Shown piece by piece: positions 36,423-47,440 of a DNA stretch of 64,000 nt (its first letter is position 1; every line of letters begins with the position of its first letter). Below the pieces are notes generated by a model, which worked only from the letters and a program-made list of their open reading frames with translations, had not been told where the DNA came from and did no database searches. Location: the NCBI RefSeq assembly GCF_034190915.1, contig NW_026947509.1, positions 34,046,767 through 34,110,766 on the forward strand, read 5' to 3'. A program made the position numbers and the translations under genes. The DNA is from Cavia porcellus (taxonomy: Eukaryota; Chordata; Mammalia; Rodentia; Caviidae).

Positions 36423-36519
36423 CAGTGGTGGTGAACCTATGGGAGGAGGACTCCTGTGGCAGGAGTGCCACAGCAAGCTATGTGTATCATTGAGAGCTCT
36501 ATAAGGTTCACCATCACTG
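36423..36519. mobile_element. hAT-type MITE with inverted repeats
   Basis: A short element of 97 bp with imperfect terminal inverted repeats, cagtggtggtgaacctatg at the left and aaggttcaccatcactg at the right. The 8-bp flanks are ctgtaggc (36415-36422) and ctctagac (36520-36527). They match at 6 of 8 positions and the right one fits the hAT target preference nTCTAGAn. It has no transposase and would have relied on a hAT transposase. Age unknown. Confidence 0.6.
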
Positions 36520-36572
36520 CTCTAGACAATTCCCTTTTACTAAGCCACTACAGCAACTTGAAACATAAAGCC

Positions 36573-36736
36573 AACCAGGCATGGTGGCACACACCTATAA
36601 TTACAATACTCAGGAGGCTGAGGCAGGAGGATCACTGCGAGTTCAAGACCAGCCTGGGTGACAAAGTGAACTCAAGGTCAGCCTGAACTACATAACGATA
36701 TCCTGTCTCAAAAAGACAAAAAAAAAAAAAAAAAAG
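36573..36736 (+). repeat. B1 SINE
   Basis: Full-length B1 with 'aaccaggcatggtggcacac', duplicated right segment and a long A tail. Confidence 0.88.
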
Positions 36737-37271
36737 CAGCCACCCTAACCCTTCCCCACAAAGCATTCTCCTTTTCTGTTTTCTTTCTAACAGCACCACT
36801 ATCACTTTCTTCTGGGCCACTCATGCTTACAATCTTACAACTACGTTTCCACTCCTAACATACCAGCCACCAGATCCTTTACTTATCTTTTTACAAACAT
36901 GGTTATATCTCCAGAAATTCCCCAGTGTTCTCCTAATATATCCCCAGAAATAAAAACTCAGGTTGTATTACTCTCTTACTCATAAATTTTCCATGAATCT
37001 CTCTTTCCTAAAGAAAGTACTTCTCCATTCTTGCCATTCAGAGACCTTGACCTTGACAATGTCACTGACCTTTTAAATCACTTGAAACTTACCTCTTATC
37101 TGTCCATTGCATACCATTCACAGTCCACTACGAACTCTATCTTGTCTTGAAATCATACCAGATCAAGAATAGGCTTGTAACAGCTTAACACGGCATGACC
37201 TGTCTCTTTCTATTTCTCAGTAAGGAAAACTATGTAACTTCTTCTGGAAGTGGTTGGATTTAACTATTTCT

Positions 37272-37424
37272 TGGTTTGTTTTTGTTTGTTTGTTTGTTTT
37301 TGTCTTTTTGAGAGAGAGTTTCACTATGCAGTTCAGGCTGACCTTGAATTCATTTTTATAGCCTCAAACTCCTTACCTCAGCCACCCAAGTGCTCAGATC
37401 TCAGGTGTACACCACCACACCCTG
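37272..37424 (-). repeat. B1 SINE, antisense
   Basis: Reads antisense: T-rich tail, 'gttcaggctgaccttgaatt', 'tcagccacccaagtgctcag', 'gtgtacaccaccacaccctg'. Confidence 0.85.
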
Positions 37425-38012
37425 AAAATTTAACTATTAAAAAGAAAAGATAAAATGATACTTATGTGCTACGGATCACCCTGCTGTGCTGGCCTAGCTC
37501 TGGCTGCAAGAGAAAAAACGCAGAAGTCTGCAGGGAAGATTTAGGGCCCTTGGATACTTCCTAAGAGATCTCAGGATAGAAAGCCACAGGTACTTCTGAC
37601 ATGTGCCCCCCCTCCTCCCCTACATGGCCACCACCACCAGACTCTGGAACAACAAAGCAGCCACGACATCCACGAAGGAAAATAAGAAGCAGGTACGCTT
37701 CCCCTTAGAGGAGACCCAGTTGACAGACACAGGAGAATTCAGCTAGAACTATCTCAATAGCAAGGCGATATTTTGACATCAAAAATGACCAAAGAGGTAG
37801 GAAACACAATTCAACAGTTTGGTAGAATATCACACCAATTTCTGAACTCAGGAACAGATTCTTAAAGGTAAGAAGAGAACAAATCTAGGAAAACAGAAAC
37901 AGTAAACTCTAGGGAAGAATTTATAATAAAGAGAGAAACACTGGATTTCCACCTGAACAAAGTTAACACAAGGAATAATCACTGAGATTTAACAAATGAA
38001 CATAACACATGT

Positions 38013-38354
38013 ACTGATGGGTTCCGCTCATACAGGACTCTGCCAGACTTAATATGGTGCCTGCCCAGCATGGTACTGGATCCTAGAACAACAGCATGTG
38101 CCTCCAATACTAGTTATCTGTATTCTTCTTCCAAGCCAGAATTGAACTTCCTGCTTTGCAGGTGAGCGTGCCAGCATTTCACCAATCAGCTGTCAATGCA
38201 TCATTCTGCCCGCCCCTTCAAACCCTACCCTCTGTCAAGCCTAATAAAAGCCCAGTGGCTTCTTTGCCTGCCTCAGAGGGATATTGCACTCTTTGCAGCC
38301 CTTGTGTGCCTGCAATAAAGACCTTTTTCCTTTTCTGCCTTGCTTTCTCTCCCA
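38013..38354 (+). mobile_element. Possible ERV LTR fragment
   Basis: Starts TGTACTGATGG and ends TCTCCCACA. Contains a CCAAT-like 'caccaatcagctgtcaatgc' and two 'aataaaagccc'/'aataaagacc' polyadenylation-like stretches, the order seen in LTRs of gammaretrovirus-like families. No coding frame, no TSD found. Boundaries are uncertain. Confidence 0.4.
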
Positions 38355-38422
38355 CATCAAAAAACCTAATGTACAATTACACAAATACATTGCTTTTCTT
38401 TAACTTTTTACTTTTTATTGCT

Positions 38423-38542
38423 TGTTTTTTGTTTTTGTTTTGAGACAGGGTCTCATTTAATCACCTAGGCTAGCCTCAAACTTAACAGTTTTCTTGCTTC
38501 AGCCTCCTAGTTGCTGGACTGCAGGTGTGTACCACACCTGGC
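38423..38542 (-). repeat. B1 SINE, antisense, truncated
   Basis: T-rich tail, 'tgagacagggtctcatttaa', 'cagcctcctagttgctggac', 'gtgtgtaccacacctggc'. Confidence 0.82.
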
Positions 38543-39113
38543 TTTTTATAGTATTATAACGTAAATCTCTAAAGCATAATCAACATATTTGTTAATGCCT
38601 CTTTTTGCTAAAGTTAAAAACCAACTTGATCTGGATATCTTGTTTTAAGTAACTTAATAATGCAATTCCATCAACCTGATCAAACTGAGACGTTTGATTA
38701 ATATTTACTGAATCATGCTTGTATGCATGTGTGCGTATATTTGTGCATGCATGTGCATATACATGCCTTGGCTTTCCTTGATGTCAGCTCCTCTACTAAG
38801 GAAGTCTCCTCATAGAGAAGGATAAAGAATGTGATAAGGTTGCCAATAGCATCACCATCACATCCGAGTCTCTTAGAGACCCCAGCGTAAAGAAGAATTT
38901 CTTGGTAAGGTACTCTGTAAAACAGTTGGAGCTCACATGCCTAGCCCTGCATCGGTCACCACAGAACAGAAGTAGATGGAGACTGACACTCCTCTGTAAG
39001 AATAAAACTGAAATTTCCTTAAACATGCTCAAAGAAGGTTCCTTTTTAAAAAAAAAAACATTCTCTGTATTTGTATGCATGAGTCTACTATTAATATCAT
39101 TGTCCATACTCAC

Positions 39114-39149
39114 CTGAATCATATATTTTCCTTCTAGTCTCACAAACAT
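39114..39149 (-). CDS. Possible short exon end, unidentified
   Basis: Very strong donor on the minus strand (ATTCAG/gtgagtat) after MFVRLEGKYMIQ. The 5' side is poor: there is no convincing polypyrimidine acceptor, only a long AG-free stretch, and the ATG at 39149 might instead be a start codon or chance. It ends in phase 0, as needed for the 31985 or 23485 candidates. I rate this as suggestive only. Confidence 0.15.
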
Positions 39150-39201
39150 TTTGTATGTAGAATCAAATCAGAGATATAATATTAATTAGGAAAGAAAATA
39201 A

Positions 39202-39344
39202 GCAGGTCTGGTGGCACACACCTGTAATCCCAGCACTTGAGGAGGCTGAGGCAGGAGAATAACTATGAGTTCAAGGCCAGCCTGAACTGCACAGCAAAAA
39301 CTTGTCTCAAAAAGACCAAAAAAAGAAAAAAAAAAAAAAAAAAA
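39202..39344 (+). repeat. B1 SINE
   Basis: 'gcaggtctggtggcacacac', 'cagcacttgaggaggctgag', 'ggccagcctgaactgcacag' and a long A/AAG tail. Confidence 0.88.
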
Positions 39345-40574
39345 GAAACTTGTCCAGTTTTTTTTTTTTGTCAATTAAAAGATCATCTATGTTTACAGTT
39401 TTTATACACATAGTGCTACAATACTGGACTAGCACTCCTTCACAAAATACCAACCTGTAGCAAAATGCATTTCACATCTTAAAAGATTCATTTCAATGCC
39501 CTGAACCTCACTGAACAACAGGGTCAACCTGCAGACCATTTTAGGAAATCAGACAATATATAATGAATTTCTTTCAGGACACAATAAAAGGACCACAATT
39601 CCAGAGCCTGAAAATATTCACATAGCCAGGTTATGATTAAGAAATTAAGCACAATGATCTGAGAGTCAGCCAACAATTGGTTTGATCAGTGGTCTCTGCT
39701 ATGCCAGAAATTCTGTGCCATTGCCATGTTTTAAAAAGACTTCAGAGCTAGCCAAATGAATAACTGTAACTGTGTCTCAAGCCAGCCTCTCCTCCTCCTC
39801 AAACCATGAAGGACAGGGTCCACTTCCCCCACAGAACACCCGTCCCAGCATGTGTGCTGTGGGTCTTCTTGCCAAGCTGTGTGCCTCAGAGTATAGCTCC
39901 TGTCTCCTGATTGCTGCCTGCTCCCTCCTTCGAATAAAATTCTCACATTAGCACACACAGCTTTTCACTTCTGTTTTTGAACTCACTTTCATAAAGCAGG
40001 GATAGCTGTAATGCTATCATACAAAGTGACTCAAAGGAGAAAACAGTATTACCAGGGACAAAGGAGATTATTCCATGTTAAGAGTCAATGCATAAGAAAA
40101 TGAGTCACCTAATACAAATGTTTCCAATTACATAAAAGCAGACTAAGTAGAAGGAGACAAAATACATCCCCAATCACAGACAGTTTCACAAGCTAAAACA
40201 AAAAAAAGAACAAGGAAGATCTGAACAACACATGCAGCCCCACAAACTGGTGTGACGTTTGCACAAGACTCTGAAGAAGTACAAAATAAAAATTCAAGTG
40301 TACACAGAACTTTTACCAAGACACACCAAAGACTGAATCCAATGACCCTCAGTGGTGTTCAAAAGGCTGAAATCTGAGCATGTGCCCTCTGACCATAACA
40401 TAATTAAATTATTAACTGATAACTAGGATATTTAGGGACGCTCCTAAATATCTGGAAATTCAAATATACCTTGAGGATAACATATGAATCACAGAAGAAA
40501 TGACAAAAAAAATCTTCAGCCATATAAAGTGAATGACGATGAAAACTCAGCACATCAGAATGTGTGTCACCGTG

Positions 40575-40960
40575 TTAAAGCAGCGGCCCAGGGGAGCCAC
40601 GCAGCTCTCGCAAGTCCTCACAGCTCAGCTCCACCTGGCTACAGTGAGGGTCAGGGACATCCAGAGGCCACAAGCTGAAGGCTTGGCGCTGCACTTGGCC
40701 CCGCCCAACGGCAAGGGGCGGGGGCCAGTGAAAGTCCCAGGTCACTGGGCTGCAGCAGCCAGGCTCTTCCTCCTTTGTCTTTAGCCTCCCGGCCCTGAAG
40801 GGAGAGTTCGCATCTGCACCTCGCTGCACACTCCTGCCCAGCAGCACTGCACTGGTCCAGCGCAACAAGGCCAGCGGCCCCAGACGAAACCTTTACAACT
40901 GTGAGCCGCACAGAGACCCCTCTAAACAAGGACAGGGGACAGGGAAAGGAAAGCATGGAA
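40575..40960. other. GC-rich block inside L1, unidentified
   Basis: A GC-rich segment with GC-box-like words in both orientations (gccccgcccaacggc, aaggggcgggggcc) lies between L1 pieces. Not continuous with L1. No TSD found. It could be an inserted retrocopy or an SVA-like head, or a rearranged fragment. A T-rich stretch with 'aataaag' follows at 41000-41230. Confidence 0.45.
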
Positions 40961-41394
40961 AGGAACAAACAAAACAAACAAAAAAATACAAAACAGCTAT
41001 ACTAACAGATTCTCTTAGTTCACTGAAAAGAAAGGTCTGTGCTGATACAATCTGGAGAATTTTGCATGCCCCTATCTTTTACTTGAATAACTACTTTAAA
41101 GATACTACTACTCAATATAATAACTATTGCTATTCTCCTCTTATTTTGTTATGAAATCTTGTTTTACTTTTTTAAAATTTTAAAAAAGAAAACTGTGAAC
41201 CAAAATAAAGTTTTTTCTGTTTACAAGTTGACGATCTCAGATACTTTTTATAGTTTAAAAAAGAAAAGTTGACTAATACACATTTTAAGAAGTCTGAGAG
41301 TGAAGGACAGGTAAAAAGGAAGTTTAACCCAAAATAAGTAAAAGGATATAATCAGACCAAAAGCAAAGCAAATGAACACAATCAAAAGTTATTG

Positions 41395-41475
41395 CTGAGC
41401 TAGAGATTTAGCTCAGCAGCCTAAGTGCCTGCCTGGCAAGCGCAAGGTCATGAGTTTGATACCTGGTACCAAAAA
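41395..41475 (+). repeat. ID SINE inside L1
   Basis: 'ctgagctagagatttagctc', 'gcctggcaagcgcaaggtca', 'tgagtttgatacctggtacc'. TSD aaaagttattg at 41384-41394 and 41476-41486. Confidence 0.9.
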
Positions 41476-41688
41476 AAAAGTTATTGTTTAAAAAATTTGG
41501 TAAAATTGGTAAATCTTCTTCTATTAGACTGATAAAAATACAGAGCACAGAAGACTAATATTAGAAGTAAATAGTGACAGTCATTAGAAACCCTACTTTA
41601 AAAAGAAAATACAGGAATATATAATTAGCTTTATGCCAAGTCTATAGCTTAAATGATACAAATTCTCTGACTTTAAAAAAATTATCAA

Positions 41689-41789
41689 GGGGCTGGGGAT
41701 TTAGCTCAGCGGCATAAGCACCTGCCTTACAAGCAGGCAGTCGTGAGTTCGATCCCGGGTACCGATAAAAAGGAAAAAGACCAAAAAAA
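41689..41789 (+). repeat. ID SINE inside L1
   Basis: Best-preserved ID of the window: 'ggggctggggatttagctca', 'gcggcataagcacctgcc', 'cgtgagttcgatcccgggta', then 'ccgataaaaagg' and an A tail. TSD aaaaaaattatcaa at 41675-41688 and about 41790-41803. Confidence 0.93.
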
Positions 41790-42620
41790 AAAAAAATTAT
41801 CAAAAATGATATAACAAAAACAAAGTTTGAACAGTGTATGATATCTGTGAAAAGTCACATTTAAAACTGTCATACCCTATATCAATAAGACATTTAAATT
41901 GTAACTAAAAACTTTCTAAATGAATATTCCAAGCCCAGATGCCTTTACTGGTAAATTTTATCAAGCACAAACCACCACCAATCCTGTCAAATTCTCTCAG
42001 AATACATAGGAAGAGGAAATTTTTCCAACTCATTTTATGGGTCCAATGTTAGCAGATACCAAAACTAAAGACATTGTAAGACTAGTAAATTACAAACTGA
42101 TGTTCCCATAAGCATACATGGCAGATTAGTCAAAAAACTACTAGCAAATCAAGCCCAGAAATAAAAGATTAATTTAACACAAACTGACCAGCAGTCAATC
42201 TGCCACAGTAACTCAATAAGCAAAAGATAGTATTGCCAACAAACGCACTGCAACAAGATGCCCACATGGGAAAAAGACACTTAACCCTCACACCATAACA
42301 TGTGCAAACATTAATTCTGAAATGGACCATACACCTAAATGTAGAAGCTACAAAAAAATTTTGTAAGGAAAATAAAGAGACTCTTGAAAGAGCAGAATGC
42401 CAGTCGCCAGAGGCTAGAGTAAATGGGAAATAGGGCGTTCCTGGTTCATGAATATAAAATCGCATTTACACATAAAGGAGTAAGTTCTAGAGATCTGTTT
42501 CACGGTATCATGCCTATATATAAAAATACTGTGATCTTAAAAGTACATTAAGAGGTGGATTTCAAGTTAAGTGTTCTTGCTACAATTTTAAAAAGAAAAA
42601 GAAAAGAGAAATGGGGGAGC

Positions 42621-42767
42621 TATAATCCCAGCAGTTGTGAGGGTGAGGCAGGAGGATTGTCATGAGTTCCAGGCCAGTCTAGGATACATAGCAAGTTCAA
42701 AGCCAGCCTGAACACATACTGCAACCTTGTCTCAAAAAAAAAAAAGAAAGAAAGAAAGAAAGAAAAA
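42621..42767 (+). repeat. B1 SINE, 5' truncated
   Basis: Starts at 'tataatcccagcagttgtga' (first ~20 nt of B1 missing), has the right segment, an A tail and (AAAG)n extension. Confidence 0.85.
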
Positions 42768-42998
42768 TCAACTCTGGGGTAGACAAAAGAAAATATGTTA
42801 GGAAACAGAAGCATAAATTATAAAATAAATATTCGATACATCAGAGTACATCAGAATTAAAACTATTCTTCAATGAAGTACTAAGAAAACTGTGTACACA
42901 CAAGCAAAAAATTTACATAGGACTTTTTCCTTATTACATAAAGAACTCTAATAACCACTAATATGAGCCAAATAAACCATTAAAAATGGGTAAGATTT

Positions 42999-43564
42999 GG
43001 ATTTGCGGACAGCGGAGGGAGAGAACCAGGCCTCACCAGGAGATAGATGATCCCTACCTGGAAACCAGCGCCATGTGTGACAGGCCGGCTGCCGGAGTGG
43101 AGTCAGCCAGACCCAAGCCTCTCTGCATGAGTCAGTGCCATTCACGGACTGTGAGGGGAGAGAATCAGGCCTTACCAGGAAGGGATCCCCACTGGGGAAC
43201 CATATCATTTTCATTGTTTTGTTGGATCGGGTTTTATTCTCTTTTGTTTTGTTTATGTTAAATCTGATGGCATGAGCAGCTATTTAAAAGATAGCAAGAC
43301 ATATTATGGCAGCCATTTTGGATTTACTATTGGCTTAAAGTCCTTTATCGCATTCATTGTTTTGTTTTTATTGTTTCTATTCTATTCTGTTCTGTTTGGT
43401 TTTTACCATGTCCAAAGATATCTGCAGCTATTTTTAAGACAACGAAAGGCATTATAGTAACTATTGTTGATTTCGTAAGGTTCTGAAGTCCTGTATCACT
43501 TATACTGATTTGATTGATCTGTTTTATTTGCCTTGGTTTTATCTTCTTTAAAATAAAAAAATGC
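42999..43564 (+). mobile_element. Short composite retroelement (copy A)
   Basis: About 566 bp, inserted into L1 sequence. Bounded by a 16-bp TSD with one mismatch (aaaatgggtaagattt at 42983-42998, aaaatggataagattt at 43565-43580). The 5' half holds two copies of a related block 140 bp apart: 'cggacagcggagggagagaa' at 43006 and 'cggactgtgaggggagagaa' at 43146. The 3' half is T-rich with two tail modules starting near 43305 ('catattatggcagccattttg') and 43446 ('ggcattatagtaactattg'), each followed by 'aagtcct' and a Ttgattg-like run, and an AATAAAAAAATG end. The tail modules resemble those at 53480-53830. No enzyme is encoded, so movement by L1 enzymes is inferred. Confidence 0.7.
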
Positions 43565-44156
43565 AAAATGGATAAGATTTGTACAGATACTTCAGGAAAG
43601 AATATATACATGAATGACCACAAGCAAACACAAAAAAAGCTCAGCATCACTTTGTGCTGAGCATTAAAGAAACATAAAGCAAAATACAACAAACAACAGC
43701 AACAATGGGATAATGTCATATATCATCAAAATGGCTAAATTCCTAATGAAATGCTAATAGCACTGAGGATGCGGAGACATTAAACATTCATATTCTCAGC
43801 AACACTAAACCACACAGATAAATTTCACACGCATGTACTAACAGAAAAGAAGTTAGGTTCACAAAGAGTCCACTTATACAACATCTGGAAAATGCAAACA
43901 CACGAGGACACAAACCAGTAATTGGCAGGGCCACAGGACATTGCCTGGGGGTCCTATACACATGAACTGCACTGCTGGAGTTCAGAAGCCGCACAACAGA
44001 GGAAGCCACTGTCGGCACAGAGACTGGTTTGGCTGTCTCTGACAAAACTATCCTGGAAGCAATCTACTTATGAGATTTAACTGCAAACAAAACGAAACAA
44101 AGAAGAAGAACCCCAGCCCTAAGCTGTAAAATGCAGCACTGTGTGCACACGAGAAT

Positions 44157-44181
44157 GTGTGCGTGCGTGTGTGTGTGTGTA
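44157..44181 (+). repeat. (GT)n microsatellite
   Basis: Short run of GT repeats with an interrupting GC at the left. Confidence 0.9.
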
Positions 44182-44428
44182 CCATGATAGAATACCAAAA
44201 AGTATATCTACATTGTGATTGCCTGTTTTACACTAAGACCTGCCCAAATGTTCAGGAAAAGAGTTACACTAATAGTAAGCACTCCAGCTTCCTAGTCTCC
44301 AACCAGGCATGGAAAATGCCTCTGCTTTCCTATTAGCACTTTGTTATTTGCTTTTCAGTCATTAAGCCATTCAGTTTCCAAGCAGAACACTGTTTCCAAC
44401 AGCTAGAGCAACATCAGCAAACCCATAG

Positions 44429-44480
44429 CAAGCAAGGCGCAGTGGGGTATCTGTATCACTGAAAGAGGTTCACCATCACC
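44429..44480. mobile_element. Possible hAT MITE fragment
   Basis: The text 'tatctgtatcactgaaagag' then 'gttcaccatcacc' matches the right half of the element at 36423-36519, where 'tatgtgtatcattgagag' precedes 'ggttcaccatcactg'. The left part is diverged or absent. A second, degraded copy is plausible. Confidence 0.4.
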
Positions 44481-44760
44481 ACAGGGGCAAGGGACAGAAA
44501 GATTCTCTGGGATTAGTGCCCGCTAAGCACTGCTTTCAAAATCAGCTGCAAAAATATGTTCTTAAAAGACCTGAAGTCACTTATGATTTTGGGCTTATGC
44601 TAGGCTTGGTGGTGCAATGTCTGACATTTAATAGTGATTTTGAAATTTAGTATTTGATATTTGATAGTGATCTTTTGATAATAAACATTTTTAATCAACA
44701 ATTTTCTAACAGCACAACTCTAGAAGCAAAAATTTTATATTGTTTAATATGAGTCATTTA

Positions 44761-44862
44761 TTTGCGTGTATGTTTTTTGTTCCTTTGCTACCAGGAATCG
44801 AACTCAGGACCTTGCACTTGCCAGGCAGGTGCTGTGCCACTGAGCTATATCCCCAACCCTAC
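44761..44862 (-). repeat. ID SINE, antisense
   Basis: 'gctaccaggaatcgaactca', 'cttgccaggcaggtgctgtg', 'gagctatatccccaaccc'. TSD atgagtcattta (44749-44760) / atgaatcattta (44863-44874), one mismatch. Confidence 0.88.
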
Positions 44863-45467
44863 ATGAATCATTTAAAAAGTTGTCATCTTTTGCTCACTTT
44901 GATGAATCATAAAAATGAGTTTAAGGCAGACTGGTTCTGCCATATAACCTCAGTTTATACTGTTGCAAAAATTCTTCTGAAAATTATGCTGGGCAGAGAT
45001 TTTTGTATACAAAATATCAGCCAGAACAAATTTTTACAGCTGACTTCTAAACCCTTTATAATTGTATTTTACAATGGAAATACTGACAGATGCTTTACTC
45101 TAGAAGCAGTATTTTTAGTATTTCCAACTTTTCTAAAATATAAAACTATGAACTCTGGATCAGAGAAGTAAAGAGGAGAGTCATTAAGTTATAAAGCTAT
45201 TGTTAAAGACAGGCATAAATAAAAATGTTTGCAGGTGTGCACCTGCCATAACTGCCTCACTGAATTTTGTAAATGCTTTCCGAAATCATTGAGGCAGTAT
45301 TTCAATAGTTTTAACAAAAGAAGCCTGAAGACAGAAGAACAAAACTCCAATTTAGGAATTCTCTCTTTTTCTCTGGGTTTAGGGGCTGATTTTTCATCTA
45401 CAGCCAAACACTGCCCCATGAAGAAGTAAAGCAATATGCTTTGTCCTGTTTAGAAATAAGAGCACAA

Positions 45468-45615
45468 GCCAGACATGGTGGCTCATGCCTGTAATCCCAG
45501 CACTCAGGAGGCTGAGGTGGGAGGATCGTTGCGAGTTCAAGACCAGCTTGGGCTACAAAGTGAGCCCAAGCCCAGCGTGAACTGCATAGTGAGACCCCAT
45601 CTCAAAAAAAAAAAA
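45468..45615 (+). repeat. B1 SINE
   Basis: Full-length B1 with clear duplicated segment. Exact 15-bp TSD agaaataagagcaca at 45452-45466 and 45619-45633. Confidence 0.93.
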
Positions 45616-45673
45616 GACAGAAATAAGAGCACAAATAATGAAAAAAGACTATAGTTCAGTCTATCTTGCTTTT

Positions 45674-45763
45674 TTTTTTTTTTATTGATACCGGGGGATC
45701 AAACTCACGACTACGTGCTTGCAAGGCAGGCGCTTACGCAGCTGAGCTAAATCCCCAGCCCCA
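45674..45763 (-). repeat. ID SINE, antisense
   Basis: T tract, 'attgataccgggggatcaaa', 'gtgcttgcaaggcaggcgct', 'gctgagctaaatccccagcc'. TSD atcttgctttt at 45663-45673 and 45764-45774. Confidence 0.92.
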
Positions 45764-46359
45764 ATCTTGCTTTTAAAAAAGTCAATGTCTGCAATTACAT
45801 GCTGAGGCCCCTGAAGAACACAAGCCCCAGAACAAGTCCTCTGTGGTTCTGCTCGCCACTCTGACACTGTCACCAAAAGTCACTGACAGTAAGCAACACA
45901 AGTACAGCCTGGAAGAACACTTCAAACACTGCTGGAATGTGAACAGAGACAGCAGAAAGGCGGCTGTAACCACAGATAAAAACATCTAAAGGTGATCAAA
46001 AAACAAACATAACCATGCAAGGCGAGGCTTTTCAGAGGCAGTGAGCCGCAAGCCCTCTCCAGAACGATGGGCATGGAGAGTGGAAAACAGCAGGCAAACG
46101 GAGCAAATGAAAATGTCTGCCTGCTCCTGCATGATGCCTTCAAAGCCCAGCCATCTGTGGCACCTAGAGGTAAGGGAACCTGAAAGGAAATAAAGCAAGT
46201 AGAGGGCAGGCCATGGGCAGCCTTTATGTCGCATAAAGGTGTAAGGATGTAACTGGCACCAAAGAACCAAAAGCCTTCAGTTTCTGCTGACATTAACTGA
46301 GCCACCAATGAATCAGAACATCAGAGGCTGGCAGGCAAAAGCAGACCATCCTGGAACAA

Positions 46360-46620
46360 CCAAAATCTGTGATCCAATTCACTTATAGCAGCCAAGAAAC
46401 GAAACAAATATTTATCAGCTGCTGACAGGACAAACAAAACAGGGTGACCACCAATGATGGGTCATTCCGCCATCAAAGGAGTGAAATACTGATCCAGGTG
46501 AACCTCAGAGACATTGTGTTAAGGAACCCAAACACAAAAGGACAAATAGTATGTAATTCCATTTTTTTCCCTATGGAAAAAAGCTAAAACAAAATTTCAT
46601 GACAAAATAATCGAAGAATA
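46360..46620 (+). mobile_element. Old L1 3'-end relic
   Basis: 'cttatagcagccaagaaacg', 'gagtgaaatactgatccagg', 'gaacctcagagacattgtgt', 'acaaatagtatgtaattcca' follow the order of L1M 3' ends. Confidence 0.6.
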
Positions 46621-46879
46621 ACAATAGTTAACACACTGCATTGTTATCTTTAAAGTAGTTACTCAGAGTACAAGATATGGTCATTGAAATTTCTCTAATC
46701 GATATTAGCACATACCTTCCTTTCCAATGAGCTAAGGAGATGTTCGCACTTTTCCCCCTCTTCCCTTCTGCCCTTCCCCCAACCCCCATCTTAGTTCCTT
46801 TTTTCCTTTTGAACAATTTCTTCCTAATTTTATAATATCTATTGTGCATTTTAGAGCTTAGTTATTCTTTCTACTCTTT

Positions 46880-47440
46880 ACTTTAGGAACATAATACAAT
46901 GTTTACACATGTGAATCTGATTTCATTTATGAGTACGGTATTAAGTTGCATCCATTTACCTATAAAAGTCTCAAGTTTATCCTTCTTTATGACGGAGTAG
47001 AATGCCATTATACAAAAAAATCACATCTTTTTTTTTTATTTATTTGGGGTTTTCCCAAGATTTAGCTATTACAAATTGTGCTGCTATAAATGTGGGTGCA
47101 CATACATCACTACGTACAATGTTTTTAATTCTTCTGGAAAGATATCTAAAAGGGGAATATGTGGGTGGAATGGGACCTCTAATCCTAATTTTTGAGGAAT
47201 CTCCAGAGATTTCCACAATGGATGCACCAGTCTACACTCCCACCAGCAGTGAAGAAGGGTTCCTTTTTCCCCACAGCCCTGCCAGCAGTTGTTATTAGAT
47301 GGTTTTTTGATAGTAGCCATTCTTTCTGAGATTAAATGGAATCTCTGTGTTGTTTCAATTTGCATCTCTCAAATGAACAATGATGCTGAACATTTTTTTC
47401 CATATACTTATTCGCCATTTGTATTTCTTCATCTGAGAAT
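46880..47440 (-). mobile_element. Old L1 relic, antisense
   Basis: Antisense L1 3'-end words: 'gtgctgctataaatgtgggt', 'ccagtctacactcccaccag', 'aatttgcatctctcaaatga'. No open frame. Confidence 0.7.

Larger units (their letters stand above)
40150..44090 (+). mobile_element. Old sense L1, heavily interrupted
   Basis: A patchwork in L1 order: ORF2-like text near 40160-40580 ('acacagaacttttaccaaga', 'taggatatttagggacgctc'), more at 41240-42200 ('taaattttatcaagcacaaa'), then 3'-end text around 42240-43000 and 43565-44090 ('agatttgtacagatacttca', 'tcatcaaaatggctaaattc'). Interrupted by ID copies (41395, 41689), a B1 (42621) and composite element A (42999). A GC-rich block (40575-40960) may be a further insertion. 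No open frame of note. Confidence 0.65.

Noticed and set aside
40690..40740. GC-box-like words as a gene promoter or CpG island
   Set aside because: The block lies inside an old L1 and has few CpGs in a row; no exon follows on either strand. Kept as an unexplained insertion instead.
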